From: CAVZBW01 sp963773635
GTDB taxonomy: Bacteria; Actinomycetota; Acidimicrobiia; Acidimicrobiales; RAAP-2
Length of the DNA: 64,000 nucleotides
Direction of reading: 5' to 3'
Assembly: GCA_963773635.1 (NCBI GenBank)
Contig: CAVZBW010000005.1
Location: forward strand, 186,001 to 250,000
Of the stretch, positions 8,770-16,596 are shown piece after piece (within the stretch, counting starts at the first letter, position 1; the number at the start of each line of letters is the position of its first letter). The notes beneath the pieces were generated by a model. The model was not told where the DNA came from. It saw nothing but the letters and a program-made list of their open reading frames with translations, and ran no database searches. The translations under genes were made by a program, and so were the position numbers.

Positions 8770-10563
8770 ATGTCGCGGGCTCTTGTCGACGAACGCGATC
8801 GGGATCTCCGTGGGCTGCTGGCGACGATCCCGATGTTCGCAGAGCTCTCGCCGAAGGACCTCGAGCTGGCATTGTCGCGGTGCCGGACCATCCATCTCGA
8901 GGCCGGCCAGCTCTGCGTCCGCGAAGGCGATCCCTCCGATGCCCTCTACGTCGTGATCAACGGTCGCCTCCAGGCCGTTGGTGAGGAGGACCCCCGGCGG
9001 GAGATCTCGCGTGGACAGGTTCTTGGCGAGATCGGGATGCTGACCGGTCAACGGCGCACGGCATCGGTGCGCGCGGTGAGGGACAGCGAGCTGCTCGTGC
9101 TGCCCCGCGGGGAGTTCGACCGGTTGGCCCACGAGAACCCCCAGTGGTTGCGCCACGTCGCCAGGATCGTGGTCGACCGATTCGTCCCCTCCCAGAGCCC
9201 CAGCCTCGACGTCGAGCGCGTCCTCACCTTGGGCCTCTTCGGGCTGGGAGAGTCGTCTCCGGTCGCAGAGGTCTGCGCGGGACTGCTCGGGGCGCTGCGC
9301 AGCGACGCCCCGGCGGCCTCGGGATCGGCGCGCGACGTGGCGAGCCGAGCGGCGCGGCTCGGTTGGGCCCACCGCCTCGAGAGCTCGCATCGCTATGTCC
9401 TCTACGACGGCAGCTCGGGAGAGGGGGAATGGCGCCGCTGGTGCCTCAGTCAGAGCGACCGCGTCGTACTCGTCGCCGACGCCCGGGCCAGGCCCGAGGG
9501 GTTGCCTCCCGACCTGGCCGAAGAGGTCCTCTCCCGTGCCGCTCGCGGGATGGTGTGGATCCTGCTGGTACACCCGGACTCGAGCCGGTGGCCCGAGGGC
9601 GTCGCGGGGTGGTTGGAAAAGGTGCCGGGCGCTCGACACCTCAACATCCGGCGTCACCGGGAGCAGGACATGGCGAGAGCCGCACGCTTGCTGACGGGCC
9701 GAGGATGCGGGCTCGTCCTGGGCGGCGGTGGGCCACGAGGCTTCGCCCACCTGGGCGCGATGCGCGCGCTCGACGAGGCGGGAGTCCCCGTGGACGCCGT
9801 GGGCGGTACGAGCATCGGCGCGATCATGGGAGTCCTGCGCGCCTTCGACATCGACGATGCCGCCCGCCGGAATTGGGCGATGTCCGCGTTCGTCGAGAGC
9901 GGTCACCTCTTCGCCCCGACGCTCCCGCTTCTCTCGTTCAGCTCGGCCCGCAAGATCCGGCGACTGCTCGAGGGGGCGGGCGGGGTCGGCGATCGGACCA
10001 TCGAGACGTGCTGGCTGCCCTACTTCTGCATCTCGGCCAACCTCACCCGGGCCTCGATGGTGGTGCACGATCGAGGCCCGCTCGCCGACGCGGTTCGCGC
10101 CAGCCTCTCGTTGCCCGGGATCTTCCCTCCGGTCCGGAAGGGAGACGATCTGCTCGTGGACGGGGGCGTCATCAACAACCTCCCCGTCGACGTCATGCGG
10201 AGCCGGCTCGGTGGCGGGACCGTGATCGCCGTCGACGTGTCCGTGGACATGGAGATGGCCGCCGCGCCCGACTACCGGGAGACGCCGTCGGGTTGGACCC
10301 TGCTGCTCGACCGGCTACGAGGTCACCGGTCCACGCCTGCGCCACCCAACGCGCTGAGCGTGCTCATGCGCGCCAAGGAGCTCGCGGCCATCCAGGCGCA
10401 GCGCGATCTTCTCGCGACCCACGAGCCGGACCTCCTCATCCGGCCGCCCGTGGCATCGAGCCCCATGTTCGATTTCCACGCGGCCCCGGATCTGATCGAC
10501 GTGGGCTACCGCCAGGCGAGCGCTCAGCTCGAGGCCGGCGAGTGGGCGGAGCGCCGCTGGTAG
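8770..10563 (+). CDS. Cyclic-nucleotide-binding patatin-like phospholipase (NTE type)
   Basis: A 597-residue protein with the domain order of bacterial neuropathy-target-esterase relatives. Residues ~15-130 form a cNMP-binding domain (VREGDPSDALYVVINGRL, GEIGMLTGQRRTASVRA). A middle Rossmann-like segment follows. The C-terminal patatin domain has the oxyanion loop GGGGPRGFAHLG, the nucleophile GTSIG and the Asp in VDGGVINNLP, so the Ser/Asp dyad is intact. It probably hydrolyses lysophospholipids at the membrane under control of a bound ligand. The ATG at 8770 is chosen because the domain starts just after it; earlier starts run into the tRNA. Its 3' end overlaps the convergent fusion gene by 40 bp. 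Confidence 0.9.
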   Translation: MSRALVDERDRDLRGLLATIPMFAELSPKDLELALSRCRTIHLEAGQLCVREGDPSDALYVVINGRLQAVGEEDPRREISRGQVLGEIGMLTGQRRTASVRAVRDSELLVLPRGEFDRLAHENPQWLRHVARIVVDRFVPSQSPSLDVERVLTLGLFGLGESSPVAEVCAGLLGALRSDAPAASGSARDVASRAARLGWAHRLESSHRYVLYDGSSGEGEWRRWCLSQSDRVVLVADARARPEGLPPDLAEEVLSRAARGMVWILLVHPDSSRWPEGVAGWLEKVPGARHLNIRRHREQDMARAARLLTGRGCGLVLGGGGPRGFAHLGAMRALDEAGVPVDAVGGTSIGAIMGVLRAFDIDDAARRNWAMSAFVESGHLFAPTLPLLSFSSARKIRRLLEGAGGVGDRTIETCWLPYFCISANLTRASMVVHDRGPLADAVRASLSLPGIFPPVRKGDDLLVDGGVINNLPVDVMRSRLGGGTVIAVDVSVDMEMAAAPDYRETPSGWTLLLDRLRGHRSTPAPPNALSVLMRAKELAAIQAQRDLLATHEPDLLIRPPVASSPMFDFHAAPDLIDVGYRQASAQLEAGEWAERRW

Positions 10564-13500
10564 GGAGGTCTCTCCCGGGTCGCCTCGTCGAGCGCGGCGA
10601 TGGCCTCTTCCCCTGCCCGGAGGCCCGCCTCGCGGGCCTGGTCGATCTGGTGGAACTCCAAGAGCCCGACCCCGGCCGGGTCCGGGACGACGGCGACGGC
10701 AGCGGTCGCCTGCGGCTCCTCCAAGCGCACCCCACGATCACCCATCTGCACGATCCGCAGCAGGGTCTCCCCGAGCGAGGGGGTACGCGTCTCGTGGGGA
10801 TCGGCTGTCCCGCTCGCGATCCGGACCGCGACCACCGGGCCCTCTTCGAGCTCCGCGAAGGGAGCGGTGGGGCAATTGTCGGTGAGCGAGCCGTCCACGA
10901 GGACCCGCCCGTCGAGGCGTCGAGGGGGGAGCAGCACCGGCATGCACATCGACGCGCCGACCACGTCGGCGACGACGCCGCGGCGGTGGTAGACGGGCAC
11001 TCGCTCGTAGAGGTCGGTGCTCGCCACCACCAGCTCGCGCGGGAGTGTCTCCACGCGCCGATCGTCGAAGCATCTGCGCAGGAGCGCCCGGGCGCGCTCG
11101 CCCCGGGCGAGGCTCGTCAGCGAGAGCCGGTAGTCCCCGAAGGGGTTGCGTTGCACGAACTCCTCGAACATCCGCTCCTCGACCTCGGAGGCGGCCGCGC
11201 CGGTCGCACTGAGACCGGCGATCAACGCGCCGATGCTGGTCCCCGCCAACCGGTCGATCGTGATCCCGGCGCGCTCAAAGGCATGGAGGACGCCGAGGTG
11301 TGCCAGGGCTCGGGCGCCGCCTCCGCCGAGGACGAGGGCCACCGAGCTCTGTGTGAAGCGATCGACGAGGGGGCGCAGACCCTCGTCCCACACCGCCCGA
11401 TCGTCGCCGAGGTGGTAGAGGCGACGGCAGCCACTCCGGTCGTGCCAGCTCACCACCTCGTCCTGGGTGGGCGTCGCACCGGTGAGGACGACGTCGCACG
11501 GCACCTCGAGGTCCGCCACGGCGGCCGCCAGCCCGTCGAGGGAGGCGGGACCGGGGCCGGTTGCCGCCAGCACCACGCGGTCGGCCTGGCGCATCGAGGC
11601 AGCCTGGTCTTCGACGGTCGCCCCCGAGACGAGCAGGACCCGGTCGTTCTCGTCCTCGGCACGTTGGAGCCCGCTCGTGTGGGCCACGTCGAGGACGGCC
11701 ACCCGCAGCCTGCGGTCGAGGCTCGCCCTCAGGGCGTCGGCCAGCGGTCCGACGGGTACGTCGCCGTCGAGAGGGACCAGCGAGATCACCTTGGGGACGG
11801 GGGTCCGGGTCGGCGAGTCGAGCGGGCTCGCCTGGAGCTGCTGCGCCAGACCCTTGGCCACGGCGCCCACGACCGCAGGCTGCTGCGCCGCCAGTCGCTC
11901 AAATCCGTCTCGGTCGATGGCGATCAGGGTGCTGTCGCGTCGCGCGACCACGGCGGCGGCCCGCGGCGCTCCGGTCAGGAGCGCGAGCTCGCCGATCGTC
12001 GCGCCCGGGTACAGCTCGCGGGACGATCCGTCGGGCCGTCGGACGTCCACGCGGCCGGACTGCAAGAGGAAGAGCGTGTCCCCCGGGTCGCCGGCGTGGA
12101 ACAAGGCCTGGCCCGCCCGCAGCTCCACCCGCTCGCCGGCGGCCAGCATCTCGTCGCGCGCCCCTGGGGGCAGGAGCCCGAGCAGGTCGGTCTCGGCCGC
12201 CGGCCCGCTGGTGGTCACGACGGGCTGCTCCGCACGTCTTGAGACGAGGGGGGCACCCGACGCGGCGCCGAGCGCCTCGTCTCGGACTCGGACGCGGCCG
12301 AAGAACAACGCGATCACCGCGGCGGCGGCGAAACTGCCCGCCGCCAGCTCCCAACCATGCCGAAGGTCGTTGGGCAGGCTGGTCAGTGTGGGGTGGGCGA
12401 TGAAGATCGTGAGTATGGCGATCCCGAGCACGCCGCCGATCTGGCGTGTGCTCGTGCTGACCGCCGAGGCGGTCGCGTACTGACCGGCAGGAACGCTCGA
12501 AAGGCCGCCCGCGGCGGCGACCGGAACCGTCGCCCCGACTCCGATCCCGCTCAGGATCTGCCCCGGGAGCCACTGCCCGACGAAGTCGGGTTGGAGCCCC
12601 ACCCGAGTCGCGTACCAGACGTACGCCCCGGACCAGACGAGTGCGCCGGGCACCACGACGACTCTGGGGCCGAAGCGATCCGCGAGTCGGCCGAAGGGGG
12701 TGGCGAGGATCGCCGCCACCACGGCTCCGGGGGCCACGGCGAGCCCGGCGAGGAGGAGGGAATACCCCCAGACGTAGTGGAGCCACAGGATGTGCGCGAG
12801 GAGGTACGTGTACAGACCGAGGCCGGCCGCCATCGTGACGAGGTTGCTCACGGTGAACGACCGGATGCGGAGCAGGTCGGGGTCGAGGATCGGCGAGTGG
12901 TGGTGCCGCGAGCTCTGGACCGTCAGCGCGATCCCGATCGCCGCCACGGCGAACGCCACCAGGGTCGGGGCGCTGCTCCAGCCCCAAGATCCTCCCTGGA
13001 CGATGCCCAAGGTGAGCGCCGCGATGGCCAGCGAGAGCACCAGTGCACCCCGCAGGTCCGGCATGATCCGGCGCCCCGGGGCACGGCTCTCGATCACCAT
13101 GCGGCGCGCCAGGAACCAGGCGATGATCCCGAGCGGAAGGTTGATCAGGAACACCATCCGCCAGTTGTAGGCGTCGACCAGGGCGCCGCCGATGGGTGGG
13201 CCGAGGCCGGACGCGAGGGCTGCGGAGGCGGCCCACAGGCTGAGGGAGCGGGACCGGCGCTCCAACGGCGAGGCGTGTACCACGATGCCGAGCGACGCCG
13301 GGACGAGCATGGCGGCGCCGGCCCCTTGAAGAACCCGGAACACGATCAGCATCTCGACCGACGTGGAGACCGCGCAGAGCGCGGACATCAGGGTGAAGAG
13401 GACCAGCCCCATCTTGAACAGGCGGCGGCGACCGAGAAGGTCCGCGAAGCGGCCCGACAGGACGAGCAGGCCGGCAAACGCGACGTTGTAGGCGTTGAGC

Positions 13501-13670
13501 ACCCAGGAGAGGGTGCCGACGGACGCATGGGGGAACGCGGCTTGGATGTCGGGGAAGGCGACGTTGACGACCGTCGAGTCCAAGAACGCGAGGAACGCTC
13601 CAAAGGCCGCGACCACCACGGCGGTGGTCGGCGCGTATCGACGTCGCCGTGCGGTTGCGCCGTCGTCCAT
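10524..13670 (-). CDS. Three-part fusion: MFS transporter (DHA2) - cNMP-binding domain - patatin-like phospholipase
   Basis: A 1048-residue protein in one unbroken frame. Residues ~15-480 are a 14-helix major facilitator of the EmrB/QacA drug:proton antiporter type (FLDSTVVNVAFPDI, WVLNAYNV, LSGRFADLLGRRR). Residues ~500-620 are a cNMP-binding domain (ALFHAGDPGDTLFLLQSG, GELALLTGAPRAA). Residues ~620-760 resemble the Rossmann-like linker of NTE relatives. Residues ~770-1030 are a patatin domain with GGGGARALAHLG and GTSIG; the Asp motif is VDGSLTDNCP, DGS instead of DGG. It shares its cNMP-patatin architecture with the stand-alone neighbour at 8770-10563. Transport substrate and lipid substrate are unknown. 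The gene is 12 bp downstream of the phosphatase, likely one transcript. Confidence 0.9.
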   Translation of the reverse strand: MDDGATARRRRYAPTTAVVVAAFGAFLAFLDSTVVNVAFPDIQAAFPHASVGTLSWVLNAYNVAFAGLLVLSGRFADLLGRRRLFKMGLVLFTLMSALCAVSTSVEMLIVFRVLQGAGAAMLVPASLGIVVHASPLERRSRSLSLWAASAALASGLGPPIGGALVDAYNWRMVFLINLPLGIIAWFLARRMVIESRAPGRRIMPDLRGALVLSLAIAALTLGIVQGGSWGWSSAPTLVAFAVAAIGIALTVQSSRHHHSPILDPDLLRIRSFTVSNLVTMAAGLGLYTYLLAHILWLHYVWGYSLLLAGLAVAPGAVVAAILATPFGRLADRFGPRVVVVPGALVWSGAYVWYATRVGLQPDFVGQWLPGQILSGIGVGATVPVAAAGGLSSVPAGQYATASAVSTSTRQIGGVLGIAILTIFIAHPTLTSLPNDLRHGWELAAGSFAAAAVIALFFGRVRVRDEALGAASGAPLVSRRAEQPVVTTSGPAAETDLLGLLPPGARDEMLAAGERVELRAGQALFHAGDPGDTLFLLQSGRVDVRRPDGSSRELYPGATIGELALLTGAPRAAAVVARRDSTLIAIDRDGFERLAAQQPAVVGAVAKGLAQQLQASPLDSPTRTPVPKVISLVPLDGDVPVGPLADALRASLDRRLRVAVLDVAHTSGLQRAEDENDRVLLVSGATVEDQAASMRQADRVVLAATGPGPASLDGLAAAVADLEVPCDVVLTGATPTQDEVVSWHDRSGCRRLYHLGDDRAVWDEGLRPLVDRFTQSSVALVLGGGGARALAHLGVLHAFERAGITIDRLAGTSIGALIAGLSATGAAASEVEERMFEEFVQRNPFGDYRLSLTSLARGERARALLRRCFDDRRVETLPRELVVASTDLYERVPVYHRRGVVADVVGASMCMPVLLPPRRLDGRVLVDGSLTDNCPTAPFAELEEGPVVAVRIASGTADPHETRTPSLGETLLRIVQMGDRGVRLEEPQATAAVAVVPDPAGVGLLEFHQIDQAREAGLRAGEEAIAALDEATRERPPYQRRSAHSPASS

Positions 13671-13682
13671 GTCCGGCCGCTG

Positions 13683-14456
13683 CTATGCCTCGGACGCGAG
13701 TCTCGCCGACGGTTCGACGAGGAGTTGCGTCATGCGATCGAGGACGGCCTCGTCGAGCCCGGCCTCGGCGGCCCAACCGCGTACCCCACCGAACCGAGCG
13801 TCGAGCCCCTCCAAGAAACGCTCCATCGCCGACGCCTCGACGGCCAGGCGCGAGCGGGCCACGTTCTCCAGCCGTGGGCCGACGTGCGGATCCCTGCGCA
13901 GACGTTCGAGGATCAGATCGAGGCGCTCCTCGGTCAAGACGTAGTCCGTCACGATGGCGTCCCGATCGACGCCGCACGCCTCGAGCACGAGCGAGGCGAG
14001 CACCCCGGTCCGGTCCTTGCCGGCCGTGCAATGGAAGACCACGGGATAGCTGCGCTCGTCCGCCAGGGCCTCGAAGGCGCGGACGAGTGCGCTCGCTCCG
14101 ACCTCGAGGTACCAGAGGTAGCGCTCACCCATGCCCGCCTCGGGTGCCGGGGCGGCGACGGACTCGCCGCCTTCGGTCGGGAGGACGGAGAGGTTCAGGT
14201 ATCCCCTGTCGGACCCGGCGAGCCGCCCCCTGCCGTTGCGCGACACCTCCTCGGGCGTTCGCAGGTCTATGACCGTCCGGAGCCCGATGTCGTCCAGCGT
14301 CTCGATGTCGCCGAGCGTCAGCTCGTGCAGGGTGTCGCTGCGGTAGAGCCGGTCCCAGCGGGTGACGCGACCGCCGGCCACGGGGTAGCCGCCGAGGTCC
14401 CGGAAGTTGTAGGCCCCGACGAGTGGCAAGAGCCGCGCTCGTTCCATCGCTCCCAT
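13683..14456 (-). CDS. Tyrosine/serine protein phosphatase (CX5R, MptpB-like)
   Basis: A 257-residue phosphatase of the family that includes mycobacterial MptpB. The signature loop HCTAGKDRTG holds the catalytic Cys and Arg. The N-terminal NFRDLGGYPV and VIDLRTPEEV are typical, and the C-terminal half is helical. The ATG at 14456 (MGAMERARLL) is used; a second ATG nine bases downstream is possible. It is upstream of the MFS-patatin fusion on the same strand and divergent from the menC-like gene, with only 33 bp between their start codons. Substrates could be phosphoproteins or phosphoinositides; the sequence does not decide. Confidence 0.9.
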   Translation of the reverse strand: MGAMERARLLPLVGAYNFRDLGGYPVAGGRVTRWDRLYRSDTLHELTLGDIETLDDIGLRTVIDLRTPEEVSRNGRGRLAGSDRGYLNLSVLPTEGGESVAAPAPEAGMGERYLWYLEVGASALVRAFEALADERSYPVVFHCTAGKDRTGVLASLVLEACGVDRDAIVTDYVLTEERLDLILERLRRDPHVGPRLENVARSRLAVEASAMERFLEGLDARFGGVRGWAAEAGLDEAVLDRMTQLLVEPSARLASEA

Positions 14457-14489
14457 GGTGCCATCGCCAGGGACCCTAAGTTGTGGGAC

Positions 14490-15665
14490 GTGCAGCTGTT
14501 GGGCGTCGAGGTCTGGCGCGTCCCCCTCCGGCTCGAGCGGCCGTTGGCTGCGGCCGACCTCGTCCACCACGAGCGTCCGGTGATCTACGTGCGAATCCTC
14601 GCAGACGAGGGAGAGGGTTGGGGGGAGAGCGCAGCCCTTCCCTCGGGGACCTCCGTCGATCCTCCCCATGCCGCGGTCTGGGCGGCCATCGTCGACGAGC
14701 TCGTGCCCGAGCTCGTCGAGCGCTCCCGCCGCCACGGCGGCGAGGTTCCCCGCGCCGACGACGGGATCCGAGCTCGCCCACCGGCCCGGGACCGTGCGCG
14801 GCGCTCCGGCGAGGCGGCCCTCGACATGGCGCTGAAGGACCTCGAGCTGCGCCGCCGGGGCCTCTCCCTGGCGGGCAGCTGGGGCGCCGCGGCGGGCACG
14901 ACCGTCGAGGTGGGCACGGTCCTCGGCGTACCCCCCGACCGGGACGTCGACCTCCTCGTGGAGGCGGCGGTGGGCGCCGTGGACGCCGGCTACCGGCGGT
15001 TGCGGGTCAAGATCGCACCGGAGTGGGACGTCGTCCCCCTCCGGGCCCTCCGGCACGCCCTGGGGGGTTTCCCGCTCCTGGCCGATGCCAACGCCTCGTA
15101 CCGGTGGGGGACCGGCGGACCCGACGACGTCCGCCGCCTCGTGGTGCTCGAGGAGCTGTCCTTGACGTGTCTCGAACAGCCGCTGGCTCCGGACGATCTC
15201 CGAGGCCACGCGCGGCTCGCCGCGACCGTGGGGATCCCGATCGGCCTCGACGAGTCCGCCGACTCCGCCGAGCGCCTGGGGGCCATCCTCGAGATCGGTG
15301 CCTGCAGCGTGGTGTGCATCAAGACCGATCGCTTCGGCTCGCTCGAAGGCGCTCGTCGGGCCGTCCTGCGGTGTCGGGAGCACGGGGTCGAGAGCTTCGT
15401 CGGTGGGTTCTTCGAGACCGGGCTGGCCCGGGCGGCCAACCTGGCGCTTGCCACCGTGCCGGGGTGCTCTCTGCCCGGAGATCTGAGCGATCCCGGGACC
15501 TATCTCCGGGATCCCTGTGGATACCCCGCCGTGCACCGCGGCTCCGTATCGGTTCCGTTTTCCCCCGGGGTCGGCAGGCCGCCGGACACGAGCGCTCTCG
15601 AGCAGCTCGGTGCGTCCCGTCGATGGATTCCTGTGGGGGAGCTGGGTGGCTGCGCCGAGGCGTAG
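14490..15665 (+). CDS. menC: Enolase-superfamily enzyme, probable o-succinylbenzoate synthase / N-acylamino acid racemase
   Basis: A 391-residue member of the muconate-lactonising/OSBS group. Visible active-site elements are the Lys in RLRVKIAPEWD, metal ligands Asp in LADANASY, Glu in CLEQPLAPDD and Asp in GLDES, and the second Lys in CIKTDR. FVGGFFETGLARAANLALA is the usual C-terminal barrel segment. OSBS makes o-succinylbenzoate for menaquinone, while close relatives racemise N-acylamino acids. No other men gene lies nearby, so the menaquinone role is inferred. The GTG at 14490 is preferred; a TTG three codons earlier is possible. Confidence 0.8.
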   Translation: MQLLGVEVWRVPLRLERPLAAADLVHHERPVIYVRILADEGEGWGESAALPSGTSVDPPHAAVWAAIVDELVPELVERSRRHGGEVPRADDGIRARPPARDRARRSGEAALDMALKDLELRRRGLSLAGSWGAAAGTTVEVGTVLGVPPDRDVDLLVEAAVGAVDAGYRRLRVKIAPEWDVVPLRALRHALGGFPLLADANASYRWGTGGPDDVRRLVVLEELSLTCLEQPLAPDDLRGHARLAATVGIPIGLDESADSAERLGAILEIGACSVVCIKTDRFGSLEGARRAVLRCREHGVESFVGGFFETGLARAANLALATVPGCSLPGDLSDPGTYLRDPCGYPAVHRGSVSVPFSPGVGRPPDTSALEQLGASRRWIPVGELGGCAEA

Positions 15666-15677
15666 AATCGCAAGGCC

Positions 15678-15972
15678 ATGCAGCGCATCTTCGTAGAACG
15701 CCGCCTCCGCCAGGTGCACGCGCGGCTCGATTCGCGCCCGCCAGGAGCTGGCCGTCCTCGAGGAGCAGTTGGCTGCCGCATCGGAGGCGGCGGACGACGC
15801 AAGGATCCGTTCGCTCGTCTCCGAGACGCCCCTGGCCGCGCACGAGTACGGCGAGGTGCAGCGGCAGGTCGACGCCATGGCGAGGGCCCGCGACGCCATG
15901 GTGGCCGACGTCAACGACCTGGAGCGCCATCAGGACGCGCTGATCGACGACGTCGGGGGTGGGAACCGTTGA
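15678..15972 (+). CDS. Small coiled-coil protein, frame broken once in this sequence
   Basis: Two frames join to give about 97 residues. It starts MQRIFVERRLRQVHARL from ATG 15678 and continues RARQELAVLEEQL, then a helical, charged tail to DALIDDVGGGNR. The switch occurs at 15728-15729, where CTCGATT appears to be CT[C/G]ATT with both wobble bases written. Removing either base restores one frame with conserved helical character. The stop at 15970-15972 overlaps the TTG start of the ANTAR regulator (TTGA), so they are probably co-translated. Its function is unknown; the heptad-like composition suggests a coiled coil. Confidence 0.65.
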
Positions 15973-16592
15973 GCCCGGGCGCCGAGGAGCGTTCGGCTGC
16001 GGCACCGGCCCGAGTGGTGATCGCCGAGGACGAGGCCATCATCCGGCTCGACCTCAAGGAGATCCTCGAGGATGCGGGCTACGAGGTGGTGGGCGAGACG
16101 GGCCGGGGTGACGAGGCGGTCACCCTGGTGGACGAGCACCGGCCCGAGATCGCGATCCTCGACATCAAGATGCCCGGCATAGACGGCGTGCGGGCGGCTC
16201 GGGAGATCACCTCCCGGCACAAGATCGCGGTCCTCGTGCTGACGGCGTTCAGCCAGCGTGACCTCATCGAGGACGCGCGCGACGCCGGCGTGGCGGCGTA
16301 TCTGGTCAAGCCGTTTCGACGCAACGAGCTGCTCCCCGCGATCGAGCGCGTGCTGCTCAGATGCCGCCAGGAGTGGGCGATCGAGGACGAGGCACCCGAG
16401 GGCGACGGTGCGCCCGCCGAGGACAAGATCGAGACCCGCCGCCTCGTCAACGACGCCAAGGCCGTGCTGATGGACCAGCACGGCATGGAGGAGTCCAACG
16501 CCTTCTCCTACATCCAGCGGACTGCCATGCAGACCCGGGTCCGCATGCGCGACGTCGCCCAACGGATCGTCGACGGCAGCCTCACCCCCTGA
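15969..16592 (+). CDS. pdtaR: Response regulator with C-terminal ANTAR RNA-binding domain
   Basis: A 207-residue PdtaR/AmiR-NasT type regulator. The receiver domain (residues ~15-135) has the acidic pair in VIAEDEAIIR, the phospho-acceptor Asp in ILDIKMPG, Thr in VLTAFS and Lys in YLVKPF. The ANTAR domain (residues ~145-205) has KIETRRLVNDAKAVLM, the signature region HGMEESNAFSYIQRTAM and ends DVAQRIVDG. ANTAR proteins bind paired RNA hairpins and act as antiterminators. The TTG start overlaps the preceding stop. polA begins four bases after the stop region, a neighbourhood also common in actinobacteria. Its partner kinase is not in the window. Confidence 0.9.
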   Translation: MSPGAEERSAAAPARVVIAEDEAIIRLDLKEILEDAGYEVVGETGRGDEAVTLVDEHRPEIAILDIKMPGIDGVRAAREITSRHKIAVLVLTAFSQRDLIEDARDAGVAAYLVKPFRRNELLPAIERVLLRCRQEWAIEDEAPEGDGAPAEDKIETRRLVNDAKAVLMDQHGMEESNAFSYIQRTAMQTRVRMRDVAQRIVDGSLTP

Positions 16593-16596
16593 GCCG

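Noticed and set aside
12357..14489. Long plus-strand open frame upstream of the menC-like gene
   Set aside because: It lies opposite the MFS fusion and the phosphatase, and its translation is charged and motif-free; only the part from 14490 is the real gene.
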